Positions 26,105-35,296 are shown, counted from the stretch's first letter. The stretch is DNA of 64,000 nucleotides from Bacteroidota bacterium (GCA_020161535.1 JAIUNW010000003.1:186001-250000), one strand, 5' to 3'. A program made the numbers and translations. The notes: a model not told the origin generated them from the letters alone.

Positions 26105-26569
26105 TTACTCAGCGGCTGCACCACCCTCAGGGCGGGGCTGCGGACGGCGGGGACCGTTGTAGTTGCCGCCCATCGGACGACGACCGGTTCCCTGGCGTTG
26201 CTTGCGATTTTCGTCGGCGCGCTTCTTCAACTGGGCTTCGTGTTCCTTGTGCCAAACTTCAAATTTGGTCATCGCGGTAACATCATCGAACAGTCCCAGT
26301 TTCACGCCACGCAGCAGATGTTTCAGGTACAATACGCCTTTGAACGACAAAATCCGGCGAACTGTATCGGTTGGCTCTGCACCCTTGTGCAGCCAATCCA
26401 GCGCACGCTGGCGGTCCAACTGAATAGTGGCAGGAACGGTCAACGGGTTGTAAGTACCGATCTTTTGAATGAATTTTCCATCTCTGGGTGCACGGGCGTC
26501 GGCCACAACGATGAAGTAGAAGGGCCTCTTCTTACTCCCGTGACGCTGCAATCTCATTTTAACTGGCAT
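26105..26569 (-). CDS. rpsP: 30S ribosomal protein S16 with C-terminal extension
   Basis: A 154-residue S16. The core is [21 protein letters not shown] ... IGTYNPLT followed by the conserved basic helix ([19 protein letters not shown]). The C-terminal ~55 residues form a basic then Gly/Pro/Arg-rich tail ([17 protein letters not shown]...EGGAAAE), probably disordered. Such extensions occur in Bacteroidota S16 proteins and add about 60 residues over the E. coli protein. It assembles early in the 30S subunit body. The start is supported by the invariant N-terminus. Confidence 0.95.
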   Translation of the reverse strand: MPVKMRLQRHGSKKRPFYFIVVADARAPRDGKFIQKIGTYNPLTVPATIQLDRQRALDWLHKGAEPTDTVRRILSFKGVLYLKHLLRGVKLGLFDDVTAMTKFEVWHKEHEAQLKKRADENRKQRQGTGRRPMGGNYNGPRRPQPRPEGGAAAE

Positions 26570-26683
26570 CGTAAATAAAAATTTAAATGCGTGAATAAAT
26601 AGGGTTTCTTTGATAAGGACTGCAAAAGTAGCTATCCTGCTGATACCTGCAAACTAAATAAATTATTAAGAATTTTCAAAAGA

Positions 26684-28018
26684 CTATCTACGGCCAAAAC
26701 CGCCCATACCAGGCATTTTTCCGCCCATTGGCATCTTATTCATCATTTTCATCATGTCTTTCATTTGCTCAAACTGCTTCATGAAAGCGTTTACATCGGC
26801 CATTTCTTTGCCGGCGCCGAGCGCAATCCGCTTGCGGCGGCTCTGGTCAATCACATCGGGGTTGCTCCGCTCATAGGGCGTCATGCTGTTGATCATCGCT
26901 TCGATGCCCTTAAACGCATCGTCGCTGATGTCGATGTCCTTCACGGCCTTGCCCACCCCGGGAATCATCCCCAGTAAGTCTTTGATATTACCCATCTTCT
27001 TGATCTGTTCCAATTGCTGCTTGAAATCGGCAAAATCAAACTGGTTCTTCCGGATTTTTTTCTCCAGCTTCTTGACTTCGGCTTCGTCGAACTGGGCCTG
27101 GGCACGCTCCACCAGGGTGGTAATATCACCCATGCCGAGTATCCGCTGGGCCATCCGCTCGGGATAGAAAACATCGAGGGTATCGAGCTTTTCGCCGCTG
27201 CTCACAAACTTGATGGGCTTGTTGACCACGTACTTGATCGACAAAGCCGCACCACCGCGGGTATCACCGTCGAGCTTGGTCAACACCACCCCCGAAAAAT
27301 CGAGCCGCTCGTTGAAGGCCTTGGCCGTATTAACCGCGTCCTGGCCGGTCATGGAATCGACCACAAATAATATTTCCTGCGGATTGACCGCTGCTTTTAT
27401 ATGAGCCACCTCGGTCATCATGGCCTCGTCGACCGCCAGGCGACCGGCCGTATCGATGATCACTACATTTTTGTTGCGGCTGCGGGCTTCAGCCACCGCC
27501 TTGCGGGCAATGTCGACCGCGTCTTTGTTCTCGGGCTCGCTGAATACATCCACCCCAATTTGGCCGCCAAGTACTTTCAACTGATCGATCGCCGCCGGGC
27601 GGTAGATATCTGCCGCCACCAGCAGGGGGCTCAGGCCCTTCTTGGTCTTCAGGTAACTGGCCAGTTTGCCGCTGAACGTGGTTTTACCAGAACCCTGCAA
27701 ACCCGCGATCAGGATCACCGCCGGGTTGCCCTTGGCATTGAAGGGGCTTTCGGCACCGCCCATCAACTGCACCAGTTCGTCTTTCACAATCTTGACCATG
27801 AGCTGGCCCGGGCTAACCGCCGTCAGCACCTTTTCGCCCATCGCTTTGTCCTTGATGGTATCGGTAAATTCTTTGGCAATTTTATAGTTCACATCGGCAT
27901 CTACCAGGGCGCGGCGGATCTCTTTCACCGTTGCCGCCACATTCAATTCGGTAATACGCCCCTCGCCCTTAATCTGTTTAAAGGCCGATTCTAATTTCTC
28001 ACTTAATGATTCAAACAT
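26684..28018 (-). CDS. ffh: Signal recognition particle protein Ffh
   Basis: A 444-residue SRP54 GTPase. It has the N domain, then G domain with GLQGSGKTTFSGKL (P loop), AADIYRPAAIDQL, VVIIDTAGRL, and TKLDGDTRGGA. The M domain follows, with GMGDITTLVERAQ and a Met-rich C-terminal tail (MKDMMKMMNKMPMGGKMPGM...). It binds signal peptides and 4.5S RNA for cotranslational membrane targeting. No 4.5S RNA gene was recognised in the window. It is followed upstream by heptamer repeat locus 2. Confidence 0.97.
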   Translation of the reverse strand: MFESLSEKLESAFKQIKGEGRITELNVAATVKEIRRALVDADVNYKIAKEFTDTIKDKAMGEKVLTAVSPGQLMVKIVKDELVQLMGGAESPFNAKGNPAVILIAGLQGSGKTTFSGKLASYLKTKKGLSPLLVAADIYRPAAIDQLKVLGGQIGVDVFSEPENKDAVDIARKAVAEARSRNKNVVIIDTAGRLAVDEAMMTEVAHIKAAVNPQEILFVVDSMTGQDAVNTAKAFNERLDFSGVVLTKLDGDTRGGAALSIKYVVNKPIKFVSSGEKLDTLDVFYPERMAQRILGMGDITTLVERAQAQFDEAEVKKLEKKIRKNQFDFADFKQQLEQIKKMGNIKDLLGMIPGVGKAVKDIDISDDAFKGIEAMINSMTPYERSNPDVIDQSRRKRIALGAGKEMADVNAFMKQFEQMKDMMKMMNKMPMGGKMPGMGGFGRR

Positions 28019-28026
28019 GTCATAAT

Positions 28027-28116
28027 ATTTAAGGTTTAAGGTCTAAGGTTTAAGGTTGGTTCCTCACGCGTGCAACAAACCCGCACGCGGTAGCAACTTT
28101 AAACCTTACACATGAA
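28027..28116. repeat. Heptamer-based inverted repeat, locus 2
   Basis: The left arm (28027-28060) is a chain of TTTAAGG-like heptamers ending in TTGG. The right arm (about 28091-28116) is a less perfect inverted copy. The interior has a further hairpin with CGCGTGC and GCACGCG arms. It lies between the ffh start and the sigma factor stop. Confidence 0.75.
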
Positions 28117-28130
28117 ACCCTAAACAACAA

Positions 28131-28160
28131 GCAGGCCACTGGCGTACGCCAGCGGCCTGC
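28131..28160 (-). terminator. Hairpin downstream of the primary sigma factor gene
   Basis: GCAGGCC and GGCCTGC arms enclose CTGGCGTACGCCAG, giving a nearly perfect palindrome of 30 bp. It lies 22 bp after the sigma factor stop. On the minus strand the tail (TTGTTGTTTAG) is only moderately T-rich, so termination is plausible but not certain. Confidence 0.6.
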
Positions 28161-28182
28161 AAATATAGTTCAGTGCGAAGAA

Positions 28183-29058
28183 TTACACGCCCAGGTAGGT
28201 GCGCAATTCGCGACTGCGGGAATTGGCTTTGAGTTTGGTGAGGGCCTTGTCTTTGATCTGGCGCACGCGTTCGCGGGTCAGGTTGAATTTTTCGCCGATA
28301 TCTTCCAGGCTCATGGGATGATCTACCCCGATGCCAAAGAAATAACAGATCACTTCTTTCTGGCGCTCGGTGAGTACCTGCATGGAACGGGCGATCTCCT
28401 GGGTCAGGCTCTCGTCGTGTTCAATGTTTTTATCCGTACGCTCGGCATTGGGATTCTCGAAGATATCGATCATCGTATTGTCTTCACCTTCGGCCAGGGG
28501 GGTATCCATGCTGAGGTGACGGGCCGACATATTCATGGTAGCACGTACTTCTTCCAGGTCCATTTGCAGCACATCGGCCAGCTCTTCGGCACTGGGCTCG
28601 CGCTCATATTCCTGTTCCAATTGGGTATATGCTTTCTGGATGCGATTGGTGAGGCCCACTTTGTTCAGGGGCAATCGCACAATCCGGCTCTGCTCGGCCA
28701 GGGCCTGCAGAATGCTCTGGCGAATCCACCAAACGGCATAGGAGATAAATTTAAAACCACGGGTTTCGTCAAAACGCTGGGCAGCCTTGATCAAACCGAG
28801 GTTGCCTTCGTTGATCAGGTCGGGCAAGGACAAACCCTGGTTTTGGTATTGTTTGGAAACAGATACCACAAAACGCAGGTTGGCGCGCGTCAGCCGGTCG
28901 AGGGCGCGCTGGTCGCCCTGCTTGATCAGCCGGGCAAGCCGCACTTCTTCTTCGGGACTGATCAGTTCTACCTTGCCAATTTCCTGGAGGTATTTTTCAA
29001 GACTCTGCGATTCGCGGTTGGTAATCGACTTCGAGATCTTGAGCTGACGCATACTCAT
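28183..29058 (-). CDS. rpoD: Primary sigma factor (Bacteroidota RpoD/SigA type)
   Basis: A 291-residue primary sigma factor. It lacks region 1.1, as in Bacteroidota. Region 1.2 is [19 protein letters not shown]. Region 2 contains [20 protein letters not shown] and the -10-binding [13 protein letters not shown] segment. Region 4 has [23 protein letters not shown] with the -35-binding helix. Promoters of the type TTG-N19-21-TAnnTTTG in this window fit such a sigma. The ATG at 29052 two residues later is an alternative start. A 30-bp palindrome follows the stop. Confidence 0.95.
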   Translation of the reverse strand: MSMRQLKISKSITNRESQSLEKYLQEIGKVELISPEEEVRLARLIKQGDQRALDRLTRANLRFVVSVSKQYQNQGLSLPDLINEGNLGLIKAAQRFDETRGFKFISYAVWWIRQSILQALAEQSRIVRLPLNKVGLTNRIQKAYTQLEQEYEREPSAEELADVLQMDLEEVRATMNMSARHLSMDTPLAEGEDNTMIDIFENPNAERTDKNIEHDESLTQEIARSMQVLTERQKEVICYFFGIGVDHPMSLEDIGEKFNLTRERVRQIKDKALTKLKANSRSRELRTYLGV

Positions 29059-29373
29059 ACACGGATGGTTTTTAGGGTGTTATCGCCTTTGCTGCGATGG
29101 TTCTTTGCCTATTAAAACGCAGGATGGGCTATTTTCTTGCATAAACCGGCAGCCCGTTTCGCCCCTTCCTTTCACAACTTGTTAACAGCAGGGAAGTCCG
29201 CGGGTGATTTCACCCCCGATAAATGGCTGATTTTCAGCAATAAGCTGCAATTTTTACCAACAGTTTGCTTTCTATTGGCCATTCAAAAAAATACCATCGG
29301 CAGAATTTTGCAAATACATTTAATTCAATATTATTGCAGCGATTGTACTTTTTAAGACAGTCATAGACAGGAG
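29059..29373. other. Intergenic region upstream of the sigma factor gene
   Basis: A 315-bp gap between divergently transcribed genes. It is AT-rich in the half near 29374. No tRNA, ORF or perfect TAnnTTTG box was recognised on either strand. It must contain the promoters of the sigma factor and the START-like gene, but they are not identifiable by eye. Confidence 0.6.
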
Positions 29374-29751
29374 ATGAAGAAACAACAGTATACCCTTGAA
29401 TATCCGGTTAGGTGTTCCCCCAATATATTGTACGAATTCCTTAGCACGCCGGCTGGCCTGCAGGAATGGTTTGCCGATAAAGTGGATGAGCGCGACCAGG
29501 TTTTCAGTTTTTCTTGGAGCGGTTCTACCGATAAGGCCGAAGTACTGGAAAGTGAAGAAAACAGTTTCATTCGCTTTCACTGGCTGCATGCCCCCAAGGA
29601 CGAATATTTTGAGTTCCGGATTGAAAAATCAGATGTTACCAACCAGACCATCCTGGTGATCAACGATTTTGCCGAAAAGAAAGAAATCAAAGACGCCGGA
29701 CAACTTTGGGCCTACCAGGTCAAAGACCTGTTTCATCGTTTGGGTAACTGA
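29374..29751 (+). CDS. START-like domain protein
   Basis: A 125-residue protein with a SRPBCC/START-like fold: MKKQQYTLEYPVRCSPNILY at the start, then LSTPAGLQEWFADKVDERDQ, FSFSWSG, and SFIRFHWL. This fits the Bacteroidota START-like family related to AHSA1. These proteins bind hydrophobic ligands or chaperone partners, but the ligand is unknown. Length matches the family. The 3' end overlaps the convergent gene at 29720 by 32 bp. The gene is alone on its strand. Confidence 0.8.
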   Translation: MKKQQYTLEYPVRCSPNILYEFLSTPAGLQEWFADKVDERDQVFSFSWSGSTDKAEVLESEENSFIRFHWLHAPKDEYFEFRIEKSDVTNQTILVINDFAEKKEIKDAGQLWAYQVKDLFHRLGN

Positions 29752-30352
29752 TCAGTTCCAACCAATCATTGAACGATTTTTCGAGAAAAGCAGGGATGGC
29801 TTCCAGTGCGTCTATCGGCATCTTTTTGGCCAGTTTTACAAAAGGCGCTTTTACCAGCAACGAAGCCCATTCTTCCCTTGTATTTGCTGCGAAAGACAAC
29901 AGGTTTGTTTCCTTGAAATTATGTTCCCACGGTGATGCATGCACGCAGATATACAATGCATCGGTTAAGTCGGCATTCGTTGTATTCAACAAGCGATGCA
30001 GCACCTGCTGTTGCAAAGGACCACTCACCAGCAGTGTAGAGGAAAAGAAATTTCCCCACCACATAAACTGCCGAATAACCATCATTTCATCGGTTTCAAA
30101 AACACGGGGATAGTCGAGCACCAACCAAGGGAGTCCGCCGTATTTTTCACCGCGTGAAATCTTGGGCGGATAGTTGAAACAGATCGCCGGCAGTTCGCTA
30201 CGCCGCGCTACCATCGTTGCTACTTGCTGTTCGCTGATGGCGCCCAATACTGCCGCCAGTTTTTCCAAAACACGATTCTTCGTTAAAATGATAGCAGGAT
30301 CGGCTAGCAGTCTGCTTTCCTCTTCGGAAAGCTGTATTTTTACGGCGCCCAT
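29720..30352 (-). CDS. Conserved hypothetical protein
   Basis: A 210-residue cytoplasmic protein that I cannot assign. No signal peptide or membrane segment is seen. Visible features are the N-terminus KIQLSEEESRLLADPAIILTKN, an aromatic segment PWLVLDYPRVFETDEMMVIR, and FMWWGNFFSSTLLVSG. It overlaps the converging START-like gene by 32 bp, and its start is divergent from the LptF/LptG permease gene with a 34-bp gap. The ORF is uninterrupted and coherent. It may be a Bacteroidota-specific protein. Confidence 0.6.
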   Translation of the reverse strand: MGAVKIQLSEEESRLLADPAIILTKNRVLEKLAAVLGAISEQQVATMVARRSELPAICFNYPPKISRGEKYGGLPWLVLDYPRVFETDEMMVIRQFMWWGNFFSSTLLVSGPLQQQVLHRLLNTTNADLTDALYICVHASPWEHNFKETNLLSFAANTREEWASLLVKAPFVKLAKKMPIDALEAIPAFLEKSFNDWLELISYPNDETGL

Positions 30353-30386
30353 ACCGCAAAGTTATTTCAAAAACATTCGGATACAC

Positions 30387-31811
30387 GTGTTCAAGCAGTT
30401 AGATAAGCTCATCGTCAAATCTTTTGTGGGCCCCTTTATTGCCACTTTTTTCATCACGCTTTTTGTGCTGGTACTCCAGTTTTTCTGGTTGTATATCGAC
30501 GATTTTGTGGGCAAGGGTCTTGACCTGGGCACCGTGGCGGAAGTGGTGGTGTATGTAGCCGCCACCGTACTGCCCCTGGCCCTGCCGCTGGCGGTATTGC
30601 TTTCGTCCATCATGACCTTTGGCAACCTGGGCGAAACCTTTGAATTGGTGGCCATCAAATCGGCCGGTATTTCGCTGCTGCGATTTATGCAACCACTGTT
30701 TTTTGTGAGCCTCTTACTAACTGGGGTTGCTTTTTTATTCAACAACAATATCATTCCCGTCGCCAACCTCAAACTCAACCGGCTTAAATACGATATCATC
30801 AATAAGAAGCCGGCTTTTGATATGCGGGAGGGTTCCTTTTATACCACCCTGCCAGGTTATGCCATCAAGATTGGCAAAAAAGAAAAAGACGATTCCACCC
30901 TGCGCGATGTGGTGATCTTTGAGAAAGACCGCGCACTGCAAGACAATATCATCATTGCCCGGAGTGGTATTATGCGGGTTACCGACGACAAACGTTTTCT
31001 CGAATTCAAATTGATTGATGGCTGGCGGTATACCGAACGGGGTTCGCGCGTGAACCTCAACACTGAATTTATTCGGCTCGGGTTTAAAGAGTTCAAAAAA
31101 GTAATTGACATGAGCTCTTTGCTGATGTCAAAAACCGACGACAGTCTTTTTAAAGACAATTACCAGATGTTGTCGATTCGGCAATTGCACAAGGCCATCG
31201 ACTCGCTGGAAAAGATCCATATCATTTTTCAGAAAAAGGTGAATACCGAGATATCGCCCTACATGAGTTTTGTGAAACAGATGGATACCGGCTGGGTAGA
31301 GCCGGGGATAAAAATCATCCGGCCCGATTCGTTGAAAGCGCTGTACCCCGACAGCATTTTCAATCCGGCCAATGAACGAGTGGTGTCGCAATTATCGGTG
31401 GTGAAGAGCACGGTTGATATCAATCGATCTGATTATGAATCGCGGGCAAAGAATCTTCGCTTTCATGAAATCGCCTGGCATGAAAAATTCACGTTGTCGG
31501 TGGCTTGTCTCGTGTTGTTTTTGATTGGCGCACCCCTGGGTTCCATCATTCGCAAGGGCGGATTGGGAACGCCATTGGTATTTGCGGTGATCTTTTTCGT
31601 GATCTTTTTCCTGTTGAATAATTTCGGCAAGAAACTGGTGAAAGAAGCCGTCATGTCGCCCTTCTCGGGTATGTGGCTGGCCACATTCGTATTGCTGCCC
31701 ATCGGCTTTTTCCTGATCTACAAAGCCCTGCACGATTCGCAATTGTTCAACAAAGAATTCTATTACCGCATCTTCCGCCTGTTTAAAAAGAAGCTCGCTA
31801 AACCTGAATGA
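30387..31811 (+). CDS. LptF/LptG-family permease
   Basis: A 474-residue membrane protein of the YjgP/YjgQ family, part of the LPS transport ABC machinery. The GTG at 30387 (VFKQLDKLIVKSFVGPF) matches the family N-terminus, while the in-frame ATG at 30174 lies inside the divergent neighbour. Helices at about 14-35, 50-75, and 95-120 are followed by a periplasmic jellyroll region, then C-terminal helices (GAPLGSIIRKGGLGTPL). LptF and LptG form the membrane part with LptB. Bacteroidota often encode fused or single copies; which one this is cannot be told. No lptB neighbour is present. Confidence 0.88.
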   Translation: MFKQLDKLIVKSFVGPFIATFFITLFVLVLQFFWLYIDDFVGKGLDLGTVAEVVVYVAATVLPLALPLAVLLSSIMTFGNLGETFELVAIKSAGISLLRFMQPLFFVSLLLTGVAFLFNNNIIPVANLKLNRLKYDIINKKPAFDMREGSFYTTLPGYAIKIGKKEKDDSTLRDVVIFEKDRALQDNIIIARSGIMRVTDDKRFLEFKLIDGWRYTERGSRVNLNTEFIRLGFKEFKKVIDMSSLLMSKTDDSLFKDNYQMLSIRQLHKAIDSLEKIHIIFQKKVNTEISPYMSFVKQMDTGWVEPGIKIIRPDSLKALYPDSIFNPANERVVSQLSVVKSTVDINRSDYESRAKNLRFHEIAWHEKFTLSVACLVLFLIGAPLGSIIRKGGLGTPLVFAVIFFVIFFLLNNFGKKLVKEAVMSPFSGMWLATFVLLPIGFFLIYKALHDSQLFNKEFYYRIFRLFKKKLAKPE

Positions 31812-31947
31812 GTTTTGTTCGGCCAGTTCATTTCACCCGAAAAAAACCGAAAATGACCACGATAAACAATTGTTTAACCAGTAATAAAGCATGCGCAACC
31901 CCATTCTGGCAAACAATTGGTAATTTCAATTATCAAAATTATATAAG

Positions 31948-32715
31948 ATGAAATCAGATAAACATTCACGCCGCCAGTTCATCAGCACTGGTACCAAGGC
32001 GTCGCTCGCGCTCGGATTGGGTGGATCACTGATTGCTTGTAGCAGCAAAGCTGCCGGTGCGTTGCAAGGTGCAGCCTGGGCCGACAATCCACTGTTCCAA
32101 ACACCCTATCACCAAACACCTCTACCCTACGATTACAAAGCATTGGAGCCATCAATCGATGCGCCGACCATGGAAATCCATTATACCAAACACGCAGCCG
32201 GCTATACCAAAAACCTGAACGAAGCTGCTGTGGCAGAAAAAGTAGATACGGCAAAGCCATTGGAAGCCTTGTTGGGTGAGATTAATAAGTATTCGGAGAA
32301 AATGCGCAACAATGCCGGCGGACATTATAACCACGAGCTCTTCTGGAAAAACATGCGTGCACCTGTTAGCGGCAACGCACCGTCGGGCAGTTTGAAAGCA
32401 GCGATCGATACTAAGTTCGGTGGCTTCGACAAATTTAAAACCGGATTTGCAGATGCGGCAAAAGGTCGTTTCGGCAGTGGCTGGGCCTGGCTGATTGTCA
32501 AAGACAAAAACCTGCTCATTAGCTCTACACCCAACCAGGACAATCCGCTGATGCCGGTAGCCAGTACCACCGGTATTCCACTGTTGGGCCTTGATGTTTG
32601 GGAGCATGCCTATTACCTGAAATACCAGAACAAACGGCCCGATTACATTGAGAATTGGTGGAACGTGGTGAACTGGGACAATGTGCAACAGCGTTTTGAC
32701 ATTGCGATGAAATAA
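31948..32715 (+). CDS. sodB: Tat-exported lipoprotein superoxide dismutase (Fe/Mn type)
   Basis: A 255-residue superoxide dismutase of the Fe/Mn family. The N-terminal SRRQFISTGTKASLALGLGG is a twin-arginine signal. It ends at a lipobox LIAC (Cys at 31), so the enzyme would be a Tat-exported lipoprotein in the periplasm or outer membrane. Metal ligands are His in EIHYTKHAAG, His in GGHYNHELFW, and the DVWEHAYYLKYQ motif (Asp and His). Family residues GSGWAWLIV precede. The stop overlaps the CDF transporter start as TAATG. Metal preference cannot be decided from sequence. Confidence 0.9.
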   Translation: MKSDKHSRRQFISTGTKASLALGLGGSLIACSSKAAGALQGAAWADNPLFQTPYHQTPLPYDYKALEPSIDAPTMEIHYTKHAAGYTKNLNEAAVAEKVDTAKPLEALLGEINKYSEKMRNNAGGHYNHELFWKNMRAPVSGNAPSGSLKAAIDTKFGGFDKFKTGFADAAKGRFGSGWAWLIVKDKNLLISSTPNQDNPLMPVASTTGIPLLGLDVWEHAYYLKYQNKRPDYIENWWNVVNWDNVQQRFDIAMK

Positions 32716-33704
32716 TGCAGAAAGAGGCAACGGAAAACCTGGGTATACAAAAGTGGGTGGTGGTAGTGGCGGTGGTTTTATTCGCCATCAAATTACTTGC
32801 CTGGTACCTCACGCGTTCCGTTGCCATCTTAACCGATGCGCTGGAGAGCACGGTGAACGTGATCTCCGGTTTCATTGGTCTTTACTCTCTTTATATTGCA
32901 GGCAAGCCCCGCGATAGCGATCATCCTTATGGGCATGGCAAAGCAGAATTTATTTCAGCGGCCGTTGAGGGCACACTGATTATCATTGCCGGATTGCTGA
33001 TTATTGTGGAGGCCGTTCGCCACATCGTTTACCCCAAACCGTTAAAACAACTCGACCAGGGTATGATCCTGGTGGCTTTTGCCGGCCTGGTGAATTATGT
33101 GATGGGGGCCATCGCGATACGCCGCGGGCGAAAAAACAAATCACTGGCCCTGGAAGCCAGCGGCCGACACCTGCAATCAGATACCTATAGTACCATCGGC
33201 ATTCTTATTGGTGTTGGCCTGGTGTACCTGACCGGCAAACAAGTGATCGACCCCCTGGTAGCCCTTGTCTTCAGTTTCATCATCATTTTTACCGGTTACC
33301 AGATTTTACGAAAATCGCTTGCAGGCATTATGGACGAAGCCGATGAAGCCATCCTGCAACAAATGGTGCAGCACCTCAACGGGGTCAGGAGCGTAAACTG
33401 GATTGATCTTCACAACCTCCGCGTTATTAAATATGGCAGTGTATTGCATATCGACTGTCACCTCACGGTGCCCTGGTACTTCAATGTAAAAGAAGCGCAC
33501 CAGGAAATCGACAAACTGCGTGAAAGCATTCGAACGGCTTTTGGCGATGCCATTGAATTGTTTGTGCATTCAGATGGATGCGAGCCCTTCTCCTGCCCAC
33601 TCTGCGCGAAAACAGATTGCCATGTTCGGCAAGCAGCTTATCAGCAAAAAGTGGAATGGACATTGAAAAACCTGCAGTCTGACAAGAAACACCAATTGAA
33701 CTAA
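32715..33704 (+). CDS. Cation diffusion facilitator metal transporter
   Basis: A 329-residue CDF transporter. It has six membrane helices, with the ALESTVNVISGFIGLYSL segment and the metal-site motif DSDHPYGHGKAEF in helix 2 and 3 region. A cytoplasmic C-terminal domain follows. The last ~40 residues carry a cysteine cluster (DGCEPFSCPLCAKTDCHV), an uncommon feature that may bind Zn, Fe or Mn. It exports divalent cations with proton exchange. Its translation is coupled to the exported superoxide dismutase, which suggests metal homeostasis linked to oxidative stress. Confidence 0.9.
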   Translation: MQKEATENLGIQKWVVVVAVVLFAIKLLAWYLTRSVAILTDALESTVNVISGFIGLYSLYIAGKPRDSDHPYGHGKAEFISAAVEGTLIIIAGLLIIVEAVRHIVYPKPLKQLDQGMILVAFAGLVNYVMGAIAIRRGRKNKSLALEASGRHLQSDTYSTIGILIGVGLVYLTGKQVIDPLVALVFSFIIIFTGYQILRKSLAGIMDEADEAILQQMVQHLNGVRSVNWIDLHNLRVIKYGSVLHIDCHLTVPWYFNVKEAHQEIDKLRESIRTAFGDAIELFVHSDGCEPFSCPLCAKTDCHVRQAAYQQKVEWTLKNLQSDKKHQLN

Positions 33705-33726
33705 ATCGACGCAAGCGAAAAGCGCC

Positions 33727-33734
33727 TACATTTG
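33727..33734 (+). promoter_or_regulatory. Bacteroidota -7 promoter box
   Basis: TACATTTG is a perfect TAnnTTTG match 20 bp before the dipeptidase ATG. A TTG at 33696 is too far (28-bp spacer), so only the -7 box is supported. Confidence 0.45.
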
Positions 33735-33754
33735 TTTCTGCAAAATGGCGAACG

Positions 33755-35125
33755 ATGAAAGCATGGAAAGACTACCAGGAACAAGAGAAAGATCGATTTC
33801 TGCTGGAACTGATCGAACTATTGAAGATTCCCAGTATCAGTGCACGTAGTGAGCACAAAGCAGATATGCTGCGTTGCGCGGAAGCTGTAAAAGAGCGACT
33901 GCTTGCTGCAGGGGCCGATAAAGCCGTGGTGTACGAAACCGAAGGACATCCGATTGTATATGGTGAAAAGATCATTGATGCAGCCAAACCAACGGTGCTG
34001 GTATATGGCCACTACGATGTACAACCACCCGATCCGCTGGAACTGTGGCACAGTGGCCCCTTTGATCCGGTCATTAAAAATGGAGCGATCTATGCGAGGG
34101 GGTCGGCCGACGACAAGGGCCAGTTCTACATGCATGTAAAGGCAATGGAAACGATGATTCGTACCGGCAGCCTGCCAACAAATATCAAATTCATCATTGA
34201 AGGTGAAGAAGAGATCGGCTCACCGAACCTGGCCAATTTTGTAGCCAACAACAAGGCCTTGCTCGATGCCGATGTAATTTTAATCAGCGATACGGCGATG
34301 ATTAGTAAAGATGATCCATCGATCGATATTGGTGTTCGCGGACTCTCCTATATTGAAGTTGAAGTAACGGGTGCCAATCGCGACCTGCACAGTGGTGTGT
34401 ATGGCGGTGCTGTTGCCAACCCCATTACCATCTTGTGCCAGATGATTGCGAGCCTGCACGATGAAAACAACCATATCACCATTCCCGGTTTTTATGATGA
34501 TGTGATCGAAGCCACCGTTGAAGAGCGGCAACTGATGGCCGAAGCGCCATTTAGTGAAGCAGAATATATGGCTGACCTCGGCATCCAGGCGCTTTGGGGC
34601 GAGAAGGGATATACCAGCAACGAAAGAACGGGCATTCGTCCAACATTGGAAGTGAATGGCATTTGGGGTGGATATATTGGTGAAGGTGCCAAAACGGTGT
34701 TGCCGTCGAAAGCTTTTGCCAAGATTTCCTGCAGATTGGTGCCCGATCAGCATTCAGATAAAATCACGCAATTGTTGATTGATCATTTACACAAGATTGC
34801 GCCGGCGTCGGTAACCATTAAAGCAAGTCTGCACCATGGTGGCGAACCCTATATGACGCCCATTGATTCTGATGGCTACAAAGCGGCGGCCATGGCGATT
34901 GAAACGACCTATGGCAAGCAGCCCATACCGGTTCGTGGCGGCGGCAGTATTCCCATTTGTGCCTTGTTTGAAAAAGAGCTGGGGCTAAAGATTGTATTCA
35001 TGGGCTTTGGTCTCGACAGCGACAACCTGCATTCACCCAACGAGAAATACGATTTGTATAATTATTACAAGGGCATTGAAACGATACCCTATTTTCATAA
35101 ATATTTCGCAGAAAACAATCAATAA
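33755..35125 (+). CDS. M20-family dipeptidase
   Basis: A 456-residue zinc dipeptidase of the M20 family. YGHYDVQPP at 84-92 supplies the first metal ligands (His86, Asp88). ARGSADDKGQ near 114-123 gives the bridging Asp. EGEEEIGSPNL at 149-159 holds the general-base Glu. HSPNEKYDLYNYYKG at the end provides the last His. The family cleaves dipeptides and N-acyl amino acids in the cytoplasm. No signal peptide is seen. It is next to heptamer inverted repeat 3 and probably monocistronic. Confidence 0.92.
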   Translation: MKAWKDYQEQEKDRFLLELIELLKIPSISARSEHKADMLRCAEAVKERLLAAGADKAVVYETEGHPIVYGEKIIDAAKPTVLVYGHYDVQPPDPLELWHSGPFDPVIKNGAIYARGSADDKGQFYMHVKAMETMIRTGSLPTNIKFIIEGEEEIGSPNLANFVANNKALLDADVILISDTAMISKDDPSIDIGVRGLSYIEVEVTGANRDLHSGVYGGAVANPITILCQMIASLHDENNHITIPGFYDDVIEATVEERQLMAEAPFSEAEYMADLGIQALWGEKGYTSNERTGIRPTLEVNGIWGGYIGEGAKTVLPSKAFAKISCRLVPDQHSDKITQLLIDHLHKIAPASVTIKASLHHGGEPYMTPIDSDGYKAAAMAIETTYGKQPIPVRGGGSIPICALFEKELGLKIVFMGFGLDSDNLHSPNEKYDLYNYYKGIETIPYFHKYFAENNQ

Positions 35126-35126
35126 T

Positions 35127-35285
35127 CAAAGGTTCAAAGTTTAAGGTCTAAGGTGTAAGGTTGCTGCCGCGTGCAAGCGATCTCACAAAAAACAGTTTGC
35201 ATAAAAGGCAAGTTTAAATATGTTTAGGTTGCCACACGTGCGGCAGCAACCTTACACCTTAGACCTTAAACTTTAAATCTTAAAC
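35127..35285. repeat. Heptamer-based inverted repeat, locus 3
   Basis: Arms at 35127-35173 and 35234-35285 contain a 35-bp perfect inverted repeat (beginning AAAGTTTAAGG and ending TTGCTGCCGC), with about 60 bp between. The arms are chains of NTAAGGT heptamers. The element lies between the dipeptidase stop (35125) and the S4-domain protein start (35297). Confidence 0.88.
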
Positions 35286-35296
35286 ACACGGCTTCT

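Noticed and set aside
30174..30386. The long in-frame upstream part of the LptF/LptG frame
   Set aside because: It overlaps the divergent gene at 29720-30352 and lacks family similarity. The GTG at 30387 gives the expected N-terminus.
28027..35285. Telomere-like repeats as evidence of a linear replicon end
   Set aside because: The heptamer repeats are short, interstitial, flanked by housekeeping genes and arranged as inverted repeats.
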